From Natronomonas salinimetallica (lineage in GTDB: Archaea > Halobacteriota > Halobacteria > Halobacteriales > Haloarculaceae): a stretch of DNA of 64,000 bases. The DNA lies in NCBI RefSeq assembly GCF_013839515.1, contig NZ_JACDNQ010000007.1, positions 1-64,000 on the forward strand. The letters are read 5' to 3'. The position numbers and the translations under genes are program-made. A model generated the notes under the pieces. That model saw nothing but the letters and a program-made list of their open reading frames with translations, made no database searches and was not told the DNA's origin. How positions within the stretch are numbered: position 1 is the first letter of the stretch; each line of letters opens with the position of its first letter. Below are positions 36,067 to 44,323 of this stretch, piece after piece.

Positions 36067-36996
36067 ATGGACGCCCCCGACTGGCACGGCGAACATCCCG
36101 TATCCGATCCCGCGGCGGCCGATCCGTCCCTCGCTGGAATCCAGCGGTTTCCGATCAAGTCACTCGACCCCGAGTCCCGCGAACACGCGAGGCTCGCGAC
36201 CGACGGGGCGCTCCGGGGTGATCGTCGCTGGGCGATCGTCGACCGGCCCGCATCGGAGCCATACGACCCGACGGCGGCCGACGTGACCGGGACCGGCGAC
36301 TACGTCAACGGCAAAAAGACCGACGCAGTCCATCGGATCCGCTCGCGGTTTCATCCGCCCGCCGACGGCGGGCCGGCCGTCTCCCTCCGCGAACAGTCGG
36401 CCCCGCCGTCGGCGACGCGCCGCTTCGACCTCTACGAGGGCGGGTCGGACCGGAACGAACGCGACGTCCATGCCGGCGCGAACGAGTGGCTCTCGGCGTC
36501 CCTCGGCCGCCCCGTGAGCCTCCGGTGGGATCGGCGGGGACAACACGACGACCGGGAGCGACACGGCCCGACGGTCGTCTCGACGGCGACGCTCCGGGAG
36601 ATCGCGGCGTGGTTCGATATCACGCTCGCGTCGGCCCGACGGCGATTCCGGGCGAACCTCGAAATCGGCGGCGTCCCGCCCTTCTGGGAGGACCGCCTCT
36701 TCGCCGACGAGGGGACGGTCGTCGCCTTCCGGGTCGGCTCTGCGCTCGTCGAGGGGATCCACCCCTGTCAGCGGTGTGCTGTCCCCGGACGCGATCCGGA
36801 CACCGGGGCTGAAACGCCCGATTTCCGGAAGACGTTCATCCGTCGTCGCCGGGAGACGCTCCCGCCGTGGACCGAATGTGACCGGTTCGATCACCCCTTC
36901 AGGCTGATGGTGAACACGCGACTCCCGCGGGAGTCCGACGGAATGTGGGTCGCGGTCGGGGACGAGGTCGGCGTCGTGGACCGCCGCCCCGAATGA
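36067..36996 (+). CDS. MOSC domain sulfurase-type protein
   Basis: A 309-residue protein with an MOSC N-terminal beta-barrel (IQRFPIKSLDPES) and a MOSC core. The sulfur-carrying Cys is most likely in HPCQRCAVPGRDPDTG. MOSC proteins transfer sulfur to the molybdenum cofactor, which would connect to the moeA pair at the left of the window. T-rich TTTTTTATCG at about 36037-36046 sets the start. A cluster of CrcB genes follows on the opposite strand. Confidence 0.82.
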   Translation: MDAPDWHGEHPVSDPAAADPSLAGIQRFPIKSLDPESREHARLATDGALRGDRRWAIVDRPASEPYDPTAADVTGTGDYVNGKKTDAVHRIRSRFHPPADGGPAVSLREQSAPPSATRRFDLYEGGSDRNERDVHAGANEWLSASLGRPVSLRWDRRGQHDDRERHGPTVVSTATLREIAAWFDITLASARRRFRANLEIGGVPPFWEDRLFADEGTVVAFRVGSALVEGIHPCQRCAVPGRDPDTGAETPDFRKTFIRRRRETLPPWTECDRFDHPFRLMVNTRLPRESDGMWVAVGDEVGVVDRRPE

Positions 36997-37125
36997 CGTT
37001 CCCCGCGTGAACGCCGGGGGGGTCACGGGCAGGCGGGTCGCTACCGCCGGCGATACCTTCGTGAGGAGACCACGATACCGACGCGTGAATGAGACGGCCC
37101 CCGCGACGCGACGGGGCCGTCCGTA

Positions 37126-37476
37126 TCAGAGCATCCCGGCGACGGCCCCGCCGAGAACCGCCGCGGCCAACGCGGCGGCAAGCGTCCCGACGGCGTTGAT
37201 CGCTGCCGCCCTGGGCGCGCCGTCCTCGACAAGTCGGACGGTCCCGACGGCGAACGACGAAAACGTCGTGAAGGCACCACAGAACCCGACGCCGAGCGCG
37301 AGCGCGGCCGGACCGCCGGGATCGAGCCCGACGATGACGCCGAGAAGGAAGCTGCCGACGACGTTGACGAACGCGATGTCCCCGCCCCGACGCTCGATCG
37401 TGCGTCCGACGGCGTACCGCGAGACGGCCCCGAGAGCGCCACCGAGGCCGACGGCGGCGACGCCTACGAGCGCCAC
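37126..37476 (-). CDS. crcB: fluoride channel CrcB, second subunit
   Basis: A 116-residue four-helix membrane protein of the Fluc/CrcB family, with GALGAVSRYAVGR at the start, NVVGSFLLG and CGAFTTFSSFAVGTV, the polar track and phenylalanine box of fluoride channels. The start is GTG at 37476, 13 bases inside the upstream crcB gene. Fluoride channels work as antiparallel dimers; a duplicated, overlapping gene pair implies a heterodimer with one subunit in each orientation. Confidence 0.88.
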   Translation of the reverse strand: MALVGVAAVGLGGALGAVSRYAVGRTIERRGGDIAFVNVVGSFLLGVIVGLDPGGPAALALGVGFCGAFTTFSSFAVGTVRLVEDGAPRAAAINAVGTLAAALAAAVLGGAVAGML

Positions 37477-37823
37477 TCGATCACCTCCCGGGCCGCGAGG
37501 ACCGCCGCAAACCCGAGCGCGTAGTTGGCGAGGACGTTGCCCGCCGCGAGCCCCGGATTCAGCGCGACCGTCTCGACGGCGAAGGTGCTGTAGGTCGTAA
37601 ACGAGGAGACGAATCCCGTCGAGGCGGCCAGCCGAACCCGGTCGGAGACGTGTCCCCGGTCTCTCACGCGGTAGACGAACAGTCCGAGCGCGAACGCGCC
37701 AACGACGTTGACGGCGAGTGTCCCCCACGGGAACGACTCCGGGAGGGCGAGCGCGATCCCGTAGCGACTCACCGCGCCGGCGAATCCACCGCCCGCGACG
37801 AGGAGGGTAGATCGAAGCTTCAC
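37464..37823 (-). CDS. crcB: fluoride channel CrcB, first subunit
   Basis: A 119-residue CrcB with MKLRSTLLVAGGGFAGAVSRY at its N-terminus, VNVVGAFALGLF and GFVSSFTTYSTFAVE. It overlaps its paralogue by 13 bases. A positively charged loop (YRVRDRGHVSDRVRL) differs from the second copy's, consistent with opposite membrane topology. No obvious fluoride riboswitch leader was recognised in the 300 bases upstream. Confidence 0.88.
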   Translation of the reverse strand: MKLRSTLLVAGGGFAGAVSRYGIALALPESFPWGTLAVNVVGAFALGLFVYRVRDRGHVSDRVRLAASTGFVSSFTTYSTFAVETVALNPGLAAGNVLANYALGFAAVLAAREVIEWRS

Positions 37824-37883
37824 ACCGACGCTCCGACACGTGGCGGTTTATATTTGAAGATGCGAGCCCGCAGAGGCCCTCTC

Positions 37884-37930
37884 GTTCGCACTGACGGCGC
37901 TCGATCCGTTCGCACTGACGGCGCTCGCGG
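37884..37930 (+). repeat. 24-base tandem pair upstream of crcB
   Basis: GTTCGCACTGACGGCGCTCG begins at 37884 and recurs at 37908. The rest of the 300-base gap (37824-38125) holds the crcB promoter side, a large hairpin at 37993 and a TATA-like CGTATAAGTATCG before tnpB at 38126. Confidence 0.85.
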
Positions 37931-37992
37931 CCGGTCCCCCTTCGGGTCGATAGAGCCGTTCGTATCAGCGTAATGCAAGGTGGAGCCTCCGG

Positions 37993-38046
37993 CCTCAAGG
38001 AGCGACCGAAGCGTAGCGGAGGGAGCGAGTAGGCCGGAGAGGAAAC
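37993..38046 (+). mobile_element. hairpin resembling an IS200/IS605 right end (relic)
   Basis: CCTCCGGCCT (37995-38004) pairs with AGGCCGGAGAGG (38032-38043), enclosing a loop with CAAGGAGCGACCG...GGAGCGAGT. The plan (long stem, loop beginning CAA-GG and ending GCGAGT-AGG) parallels the tnpB right end at 39498-39548 (CAACGA...GGGAGT-AGGG). It may be the left end of the tnpB element or the trace of another. Confidence 0.4.
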
Positions 38047-38125
38047 CGACACGGTACGACACAACCGGCATACTCCCACCGACCGACTCCCGAACGTATA
38101 AGTATCGTCGGGTCTTCTCTGAAGT

Positions 38126-39421
38126 ATGGACGTGCGTCGAACCGCCGTCGTGAAACTCAACCTTTTCGACGAGCAACGCGACGTACTCCACCGAACCGCC
38201 GAGCAATACCTGTACTGCGCGAACCGAACCGCTGACTACTGTTGGTCCGACACATCCTACACCGAGTGCAAGACCAACAAACGGCAGGTTCGTGACGCGC
38301 TCTACTCCGAACTCCGAGGGGAGACGGACCTACAGGCACAACTCGTCCAAGCCGCCATCAAACGCGCCGTCGAAGTTGTCAGGCAAAGCCTGACAGCCCG
38401 TCAGATGTAATCTGACGAAGCCGTCAAAGGCGTTGTCGAACGGTGGAAGAAGGGACAGCGCGTCTCTTGCCCGACGTTCACCGCCGAGACGATGGACTAC
38501 GACGCGCGAAGCGCGACGTTCTACCGAAACAAGGTGTCGCTGGCAACTGTTGAGGAGCGGGTCGAACCGTCGTTCATTCTCCCGGCAGACAGTCCGACGC
38601 CCTACGAGCGATACGTTCTCTCCGAGGACTACGAGTTCCGCGAGAGTACGGTTCGATACGACGCGGTGGACGACGAGTTCTACATCCAACTCTCGACTCG
38701 GCGGACGGACGGCGACGACGCAGAGGTTCCGGCAGATACCGGGCACCCCGACCAAACGGTCCTCGGTATCGACCTCGGCGTCAACTCACTCGCCGTCTCC
38801 TCGACCGGCACGTTCTGGCAGGGAGACGAGTACGACCACTGGTGTCGTGAGTTCGAGAAGCGGCGTGGAGAGATGCAACAACGCGGCACGCAAGCCGCAC
38901 ACAACACCTTGCTTCGACTCGGGAAGCGCGAAGAAGCGTGGCGAAAGCAGTACATCCACACGCTCGCCAACGAGATTGTCACGGAAGCCGTCGAACACGA
39001 CTGCGATGTTATCGTGTTCGAGGAGTTAACCGACATTCGTGAGCGGCTTCCGCACGCGAAGTGGCACCACGTCTGGGCGTTCCGACGCCTCTACGAGTAC
39101 GTCTCCTACAAGGCACCTGAGCGGGGTGTCTCCGTGGAGCAAGTCGAACCGAACCACACGTCCCAACGCTGTTCTCGGACGGACTGTGGGTTCACGCACG
39201 AGGACAACCGCCACGGGGAACGCTTCAAGTGCCAGAAGTGCGGGTACGAGGTCAACGCGGACTACAACGGCGCGAAGAACATCGGGCTACGCTACGCTCG
39301 AAAGCGGACGCACAAACTCCGTTCCTCGCCCACGTCGGGGAGCGGAGACGCAGAAGTAGACCTGCGTATACATGGTGGGACGTTGAACGGCAAGAGTCAC
39401 CGGCCTATTGCTGGTGCCTGA
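38126..39421 (+). pseudogene. tnpB: IS1341-type tnpB, broken by an in-frame TAA within a palindromic insert
   Basis: The frame from 38126 (MDVRRTAVVKLNLFDEQRDV) runs to TAA at 38408-38410 and continues in the same frame to 39421. The downstream part has intact RuvC-like motifs (LGIDLGVNSLAV, VIVFEELTDIRERL, NADYNGAKNIGL) and the zinc finger CSRTDC...CQKCG of TnpB. Upstream lies the recognition domain. The TAA lies inside a 45-base stretch of two hairpins. TnpB is an RNA-guided nuclease; unless the stop is read through, the full enzyme is not made. No tnpA partner is present. Confidence 0.88.
38378..38417 (+). repeat. tandem double hairpin insert within tnpB
   Basis: GTCAGGC-AAA-GCCTGAC (38378-38394) and CGTCAGAT-GTA-ATCTGACG (38399-38417) are adjacent perfect hairpins with 3-base loops; the second contains the disruptive TAA. 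The flanks GAAGTTGTCA (38372) and GAAGCCGTCA (38417) are 45 bases, or 15 codons, apart. Confidence 0.85.
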
Positions 39422-39448
39422 TTGCCGGGAGTCCACATCAAAGCCACT

Positions 39449-39549
39449 GAAAGGCGACGCCTTTCAAGGCCTTGGCAGAGCGACGCTCTGCCAGTGGCCC
39501 CACCCTCAACGAACCGAGGCGCGTATGCGCCGAGGGAGTAGGGTGGGGT
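39449..39549 (+). ncRNA. probable omegaRNA 3' part and right end of the tnpB element
   Basis: Three ordered hairpins follow tnpB: GAAAGGC-GAC-GCCTTTC (39449-39465), GGCAGAGC-GAC-GCTCTGCC (39474-39492) and CCCCACCCT...AGGGTGGGG (39498-39548), the last with an inner GGCGC-GTAT-GCGCC stem. In tnpB elements this region gives the guide RNA scaffold, with the guide taken from the sequence just beyond the end, here the 3' end of the FKBP gene. The RNA assignment is by family knowledge, not direct evidence. Confidence 0.6.
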
Positions 39550-39552
39550 AGT

Positions 39553-40023
39553 TTACTTGACGTCGAGGACCTCGATCTCGAACGTCAGCGTCTCCCCCGC
39601 GAGTTGGGGGTTAAAATCGACCTCGACGACGTCCTCGCCGACGTGGACGACCTCGCCGTGTTGGCCGTTCTGCGCTTCGAGATACGCCCCCTCGTCGGGA
39701 GTCTGCCCTCCCAGCATCTCGCGGAGGTCGTCGGTTTCGAACGTCTGGATGCGTTCGTCGGATCGCTCGCCGTAGGCCTTCTCCGGGGGGATCGAAAGCG
39801 TCGTGTTCGCGCCCTCCTCGAGGCCCACGAGTCCCTCGTCCATCCCCTCGATGACCTGTTCAGCGCCGACTTCGACCGTCAGCGGGGTATACTCTCGGTC
39901 GGGTTGGGACTCGGCCAGCCCCGTCTCCTCGGCGACGGTTTCTCGCGACGTGTCGAAGACGGTTTCGTCGTCCAGTCGGCCGGTGTACTCGAGCGTAACG
40001 GAATCGCCAGTAGCTATCGTCAT
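39553..40023 (-). CDS. FKBP-type peptidyl-prolyl isomerase (SlyD-like)
   Basis: A 156-residue isomerase with the FKBP core split around an insert-in-flap domain (VTLEYTGRLDDETVFDTS, EVGAEQVIEGMDEGLVGLEEGA). SlyD-type members act as foldases and chaperones. No His-rich C-terminal tail (present in E. coli SlyD) is visible; the tail ends FEIEVLDVK. Its stop lies 4 bases beyond the tnpB element's right end. Confidence 0.9.
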   Translation of the reverse strand: MTIATGDSVTLEYTGRLDDETVFDTSRETVAEETGLAESQPDREYTPLTVEVGAEQVIEGMDEGLVGLEEGANTTLSIPPEKAYGERSDERIQTFETDDLREMLGGQTPDEGAYLEAQNGQHGEVVHVGEDVVEVDFNPQLAGETLTFEIEVLDVK

Positions 40024-40130
40024 ACCCGAGTGAGGGACGCCACACGGAAAACACGTTGGACTTATCAATCGGCGGGCACCGGCCGGTCCCGGATCGGTCG
40101 GCCCCGCGGCCGTCGGACGGACGAAAACGG

Positions 40131-40715
40131 CTAGTCGAGCAGGTCCGTAACGACCGAACGCGCCTCGGCGAGGACCTCCGGTTCGGGCCGCGTCGCGTCG
40201 ATCCGGTGAAAGCGCTCCGGTTCGGACTCGATCAGTCGCTCGTAGTTCGCCCGCACTCGTTTTAAATACGACGCGGCCTCGAACTTGTTCGTCGCGCCGG
40301 CCCGCTCGGCTCCGAGTTCGGCCGGGAGATCGAAGTACAGCGTCGCGTCGGGTGGGCGAGTGAACGGCTCGTGGACGTCCTTTATGTACGCCATCGGCTC
40401 GTCGAGCGTTTCGGCGAGCGTCGCGCTCTGATACGCGTACCTGGAGTCCGAGTAGCGATCCGAAACGACGACGGCTCCGGCCTCGAGGGCGGGGCGAACG
40501 ACCCGGGAGAGGTGGTCCGCGTGGTCGGCAGTGTACAAAAACAGCTCCGCCACCGGGTCCGCGTCCTCGTCTCCGATCGAGCGCTCGACGGCTTCGCCAT
40601 ACCACGATCCGGTCGGTTCACGGGTGAAGACGGCCCGCTCCGAAAGCTCGGTTTCGAGCCCCGCCGCGACCGTCGTCTTCCCACCCCCGTCGATCCCTTC
40701 GAGCGTGATGAGCAT
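40131..40715 (-). CDS. tmk: dTMP kinase (thymidylate kinase)
   Basis: A 194-residue kinase with the P-loop [11 protein letters not shown] at residues 5-15, the [11 protein letters not shown] segment near residue 90 and a lid region ([12 protein letters not shown]). It phosphorylates dTMP to dTDP. The start ([10 protein letters not shown]) is unambiguous, and TGATATGCG on the minus strand about 25 bases upstream may be its TATA box. It stands alone between FKBP and the ribosomal operon. Confidence 0.93.
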   Translation of the reverse strand: MLITLEGIDGGGKTTVAAGLETELSERAVFTREPTGSWYGEAVERSIGDEDADPVAELFLYTADHADHLSRVVRPALEAGAVVVSDRYSDSRYAYQSATLAETLDEPMAYIKDVHEPFTRPPDATLYFDLPAELGAERAGATNKFEAASYLKRVRANYERLIESEPERFHRIDATRPEPEVLAEARSVVTDLLD

Positions 40716-40814
40716 ACGCCGACGGTGGCGTCGGGCGCATATCAGTTGCCGGGTATCGAGGGCGGCGCGGCCGCTCGAGCCCCGATAAAAAAACCTCCCG
40801 GCTCGAAGGACGCG

Positions 40815-41441
40815 TTAGGCTTCCTCGTCGACGGCGACGGTCGCCTCCTCCTCGGCGGCGACCTCTTCGGGTTTGGCCTCGACGCGGGTCTTTTGGACCT
40901 CGACGCGTCGGAGCGGGTAGATCGTCTTCGCCTCGCCGTAGATCGCCGAGGAGAGCCGTCCCTCGACGATGCTGTCGACGAGCCCCTCGAAGGTGCGCTC
41001 CTCGGCGGCGTCCTCGACGAGGTCGATCATCGTCCGCCGGATGGCGTGTTCTTGGCTGTGGTCGGCGCTTTTCGTCGTGTAGGCGACGGGCTGGACCTGC
41101 ACGCGGTAGTCGTCCGTCGTCAACACGGTAATGAAGGCGTCGACCTTCGAGGTACCGCGGCGGGTGAGGCTTCGCAGGTAATCACGGGTGAGTTCGTGTT
41201 GGATGAACTCGGTGTAGGCGGTGTCGCTGCCGACGTCCGTGACCTGGAAGGTCAGCTTCGTGTTGTTCTCGCTCGGGTCGTTCTGTAGCTCCCCGAGGGT
41301 CGTCTGGATGGTGCGGTCGTAGACCTGTTCGGGCTCGTCCGCGGGTGTCTCGCCGAGTTCGGCCCGGTCGAACATCTCGGGGGCCATCACGGTGTACCAT
41401 CGCTTCTCCTGTTTCTGCTTGGATACTGAACGTTCGCTCAT
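40815..41441 (-). CDS. rps3ae: 30S ribosomal protein eS1 (S3Ae)
   Basis: A 208-residue archaeal eS1, starting SKQKQEKRWYTVMAPEMFDR, with the internal LTRDYLRSLTRRGTSKVDAF. It binds the 30S platform. A strongly acidic C-terminal tail (EEVAAEEEATVAVDEEA) is typical of haloarchaea. The gene overlaps pcc1 by 4 bases, forming the distal gene of the rps15 operon. Confidence 0.94.
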   Translation of the reverse strand: MSERSVSKQKQEKRWYTVMAPEMFDRAELGETPADEPEQVYDRTIQTTLGELQNDPSENNTKLTFQVTDVGSDTAYTEFIQHELTRDYLRSLTRRGTSKVDAFITVLTTDDYRVQVQPVAYTTKSADHSQEHAIRRTMIDLVEDAAEERTFEGLVDSIVEGRLSSAIYGEAKTIYPLRRVEVQKTRVEAKPEEVAAEEEATVAVDEEA

Positions 41442-41707
41442 GATCGTGTTGTCGTGTCGGTTATTCGCTTTGCAACTGTGAGATTCGAGACGTAGTCGTC
41501 GACCGTCGTCCGGAGGCCGCCCGTGTTGTCCCGTTCGATCGTCGTCACGACGGCCCCGGAAGGGTCGTCCCGTTCGGCTCCCGAACCGTCGTCGGTCTCG
41601 ACGCGCGTCGAGACGTCGTCGGTGTTGTCCGGCGTTATCGCGTCGGCGATCAGCCGGGGACGCTCGTGGACGGTCCGGATCGTCGCCCGCCGGGACGCGT
41701 CGGTCAT
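41438..41707 (-). CDS. pcc1: KEOPS complex subunit Pcc1
   Basis: An 89-residue Pcc1 homologue. The central block GGLRTTVDDYVSNLTVAKRI is the family core. Pcc1 is the dimerisation subunit of KEOPS, which makes the universal t6A37 tRNA modification. The gene overlaps its neighbours by 4 bases on both sides (the ATGA arrangement), so translation is coupled with rps3ae and the recJ-like gene. Confidence 0.88.
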   Translation of the reverse strand: MTDASRRATIRTVHERPRLIADAITPDNTDDVSTRVETDDGSGAERDDPSGAVVTTIERDNTGGLRTTVDDYVSNLTVAKRITDTTTRS

Positions 41708-42777
41708 ATGGCCCCCCGGAACGCCGCGGTAAAGCCCGCGACGGTCCCGTCGAAGGTCGCCGTCCCGTGGGTTCCCCGGACCGTCATCCGGCCGTCGAGG
41801 TCCCTCGCGGTTGCCCGCAACGGGGCCTCGACGGCGGTCTCGCCGGCCACCGCGGCCGCGCCGTCGGTCACCGCGAGCGCGATCGGTTCGGGCGAACGAT
41901 ACGAGAGGCCGAGTCGAGCAACGGTGCCCAAAAGCGCCGGCGACCCGCCGTCGAGACGGATCACGTAGACGCCCTCGTAGCGGCCGGTATCGGCCCCTCG
42001 AAGCGCTGTGTGTGCCCGTTGGCCGTGGGCGCGCCAGGCTTCGAGCGCGGCGGCCTCGACCCCGTGGCCGAGCGCCAGCGCGATTCCGGTACCGGGTTCG
42101 ACCCGTGCGACCGCATCGAGGACGTCCGCGAAGCCACCGAGCGTCTCGAAGCGCTCGGTGACGTACGGGTGAAGCGCCCGTTCGACGGCCTCCGCGGCTC
42201 GTGGCGGCGCGTTCTCGATCGCCGACAGCGCGAGGACGGAGGCGAGCGTCCGGCCGTCCGGATCGTCGAACGCCCCGAGGGCGTCCTGGACCGCCCGTCC
42301 GTCCGCCGAAAAAGGGGCGTGGACGAGCGTCGATCCGGCGAGCCCTTCGATCAAGTCGTCAGTCGGGATCGCAACGCCCGGACGGCGCGTCAGATCGGCC
42401 GCCTCCAGAAGCCGTCCCGACGGCTCGACGCCGGCACAGACCGCGCCGGCGAGCGCGAGTTCGGGATCGAGCGCGCCGGGGGCGAACTCGGTGACGGCGT
42501 CGGCGGCCTCGACGGCGAGCGCGTCGGCGGCGAGCGTCACGTCGCCGCCCGAGTGGCCGAGGGCGACGGTGCAGTCGGCGTCGGTCGCCGGGGTGTCGGG
42601 GACGGCCGCGAGGCTGACCTGATAGGGCGTCCCGATGGCCTCCAGCGCGCTCGTGAGAAGCCCAGCGGCCGCTAGCGCGTCGCCGTCGGCGGTCCCGACG
42701 AGCCGAACGAAGTCGGCATCGGTGAGCGCTGTGGCGGCGCGGGGGCGTCCGTTCTCCGGGTGGCCGGCGGCCGACAT
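41704..42777 (-). CDS. degenerate DHH/RecJ-like phosphoesterase
   Basis: A 357-residue protein related to archaeal RecJ-like proteins by position and by weak motifs (TADGDALAAAGLLTSAL at about residue 28; ALGHSGGDVTLA). The catalytic DHH motif itself is not seen, so nuclease activity is doubtful. It has the conserved place between rps15 and pcc1. A structural role in the replisome or ribosome is possible; neither can be shown here. Gap to rps15 is only 4 bases. Confidence 0.75.
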   Translation of the reverse strand: MSAAGHPENGRPRAATALTDADFVRLVGTADGDALAAAGLLTSALEAIGTPYQVSLAAVPDTPATDADCTVALGHSGGDVTLAADALAVEAADAVTEFAPGALDPELALAGAVCAGVEPSGRLLEAADLTRRPGVAIPTDDLIEGLAGSTLVHAPFSADGRAVQDALGAFDDPDGRTLASVLALSAIENAPPRAAEAVERALHPYVTERFETLGGFADVLDAVARVEPGTGIALALGHGVEAAALEAWRAHGQRAHTALRGADTGRYEGVYVIRLDGGSPALLGTVARLGLSYRSPEPIALAVTDGAAAVAGETAVEAPLRATARDLDGRMTVRGTHGTATFDGTVAGFTAAFRGAI

Positions 42778-42781
42778 CCGA

Positions 42782-43246
42782 TTATTCGAGCAGCTCTTTG
42801 GCTTCGTCGTACTCGTAGGTGAACGACTCGTCGAGTTCGTCGCCGCGGTAGTAGTCGACGAGGCGTCGGATCTTCGATTCGGTGTTCTGGAGCGCCCGCT
42901 TGTTCTGGGCGTCGCCGGGGTTTCGCTCCATGTGGTCGCGCAGCCCGACCGCACGCTCCATCAGGCTCCGGAGGTCCTCCGGGAAGTCGCCGGTCGCGTC
43001 GTGTTCTTTGAGGATCTCTGTGACCTTCTTGCCCGTGGCGAGCTTTACGTCCGGGACGGGGACGCCCTGGACGCCCTCGTCTCGGAGCTTCAGGCCGATC
43101 TGGCTGGGCTCGTAGCCCTCCTCGGCCAGCTCGACGACCCGCTCTTCGATTGCGTCTTCGTCTACGTCACTCCACTCCGGTGGTTCGTCTGCCGTCGGGC
43201 GGTCCGAACCGGACGACCCGCGACGGCGTGAATGCATTCGTGCCAT
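42782..43246 (-). CDS. rps15: 30S ribosomal protein uS15
   Basis: A 154-residue archaeal/eukaryotic-type uS15 with MARMHSRRRGSSGSDRP at the start, an N-terminal extension absent in bacteria (EEGYEPSQIGLKLRDEGVQG) and the rRNA-binding helices near the end (ALQNTESKIRRLVDYYRGDE). It binds the 16S rRNA central domain. First gene of the rps15 / recJ-like / pcc1 / rps3ae operon. Translated start at 43246. Confidence 0.95.
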   Translation of the reverse strand: MARMHSRRRGSSGSDRPTADEPPEWSDVDEDAIEERVVELAEEGYEPSQIGLKLRDEGVQGVPVPDVKLATGKKVTEILKEHDATGDFPEDLRSLMERAVGLRDHMERNPGDAQNKRALQNTESKIRRLVDYYRGDELDESFTYEYDEAKELLE

Positions 43247-43425
43247 TGTTCGATTGGAACTGCACGGACCGCTCGAAACGGCGCTGGTCGCCGCCGACGG
43301 CGGGGCCGCCCGCGGCATCCGCGCCAGCACTACCGCAATCCCAAGCCGACCAATCGGCCGACGAGTCGGATTTGCGGTCGTGCGGTTCCCGCCAGTATCT
43401 CGTGTGTTCGTACACAAAACGGTTT

Positions 43426-44292
43426 CTACTCCCGGTTGGAGCGGTCACCGCTTCGGCTCGCGTCCAAGAACGTCCGCGTCCGTGCCGCGACCGCCGCCCG
43501 AAACGCGGACATGTCGACGGACGAGGTGCCGTGATACAGCCGTTCGTGCTCCTCACGGACGACGTCAGTCATCGCCCGGTCGTATAGCGCCTCGAACGTG
43601 ACGGCCTCCCCCCGGGTTTCGAGCGTCCGTTCGAGCTTCTCGAAGCGCCGGTCCGTCACGTATTTTTTCGCCAGTTCCTCGGCGGAGGCGTCGACGGGGA
43701 CCGTCTCATCGACCTCCCGGTACTCGGGGTGGAGCAGTTTCGCCCGCCCACCGCGTTTGTTCCGGATCACGACGCCCTCGGCGGGGCCGTCGTACCACGC
43801 CGACTGTGGGACCGAGTACGATTTCGGGTCGAAATCCCGAGTGTTGCGCTCCCGTTCGACCGCGTTGATAGGGTCGAGCCCCAACCGCTCGAAGATCCCC
43901 TGGACGGCCCCGGGCGGCCGGAACGATCCCGCTCTGTCGTCCCAGACGTCGAAGCCGAGAAACGACGGAAGCCGGTCCCAGTCGTATTCGATCGCGTGTC
44001 GGTGTGTCGCCTCGCCGAAGAAGACGATCGATTCGACGTCGTCGACCGCGTTCCGGAGCGCCTCGCGATCCAGCCGCTCGCGGACGTATCGGACGGCGTG
44101 TTCGTACGGTTCGGGAATCGCGTCGGGATCCTCGTAGACGCGGTCCCGGTCGCCGAACCGGAGTTCCCCCGACTCGCGGAGTTGAAACCGGACGTTCGCG
44201 CCGTCGACTTTCTCCAGCAGCCACAGGTGGCCCGACTCGAAGAGCGCCTCGGGGGCGTCTTCGACGCGGGGGATCGAGGGATACGGTTTCAT
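43426..44292 (-). CDS. RNA ligase family protein (T4 Rnl2-like)
   Basis: A 288-residue nucleotidyltransferase. The adenylation motif I is EKVDGANVRF with Lys28 as the predicted nucleophile, followed by motif IV EGVVIRNKRG and motif V RAKLLHPEYR. Such ligases seal RNA nicks by an AMP-enzyme intermediate. The C-terminal 60 residues are helical and unmatched. No partner kinase, phosphatase or toxin adjoins it; the substrate is unknown. Motif spacing looks complete. Confidence 0.82.
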   Translation of the reverse strand: MKPYPSIPRVEDAPEALFESGHLWLLEKVDGANVRFQLRESGELRFGDRDRVYEDPDAIPEPYEHAVRYVRERLDREALRNAVDDVESIVFFGEATHRHAIEYDWDRLPSFLGFDVWDDRAGSFRPPGAVQGIFERLGLDPINAVERERNTRDFDPKSYSVPQSAWYDGPAEGVVIRNKRGGRAKLLHPEYREVDETVPVDASAEELAKKYVTDRRFEKLERTLETRGEAVTFEALYDRAMTDVVREEHERLYHGTSSVDMSAFRAAVAARTRTFLDASRSGDRSNRE

Positions 44293-44323
44293 ATACGAGC
44301 CATCGGCGTAGTGCCACCGGCTG

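Noticed and set aside
37824-38125. Fluoride riboswitch upstream of crcB
   Set aside because: No crcB-motif pseudoknot could be recognised; the visible structure is a long hairpin resembling an IS end.
38408-38410. In-frame TAA as a recoded amino acid (for example pyrrolysine-like)
   Set aside because: It is TAA rather than TAG or TGA, lies inside a palindromic insert and no recoding machinery is seen nearby.
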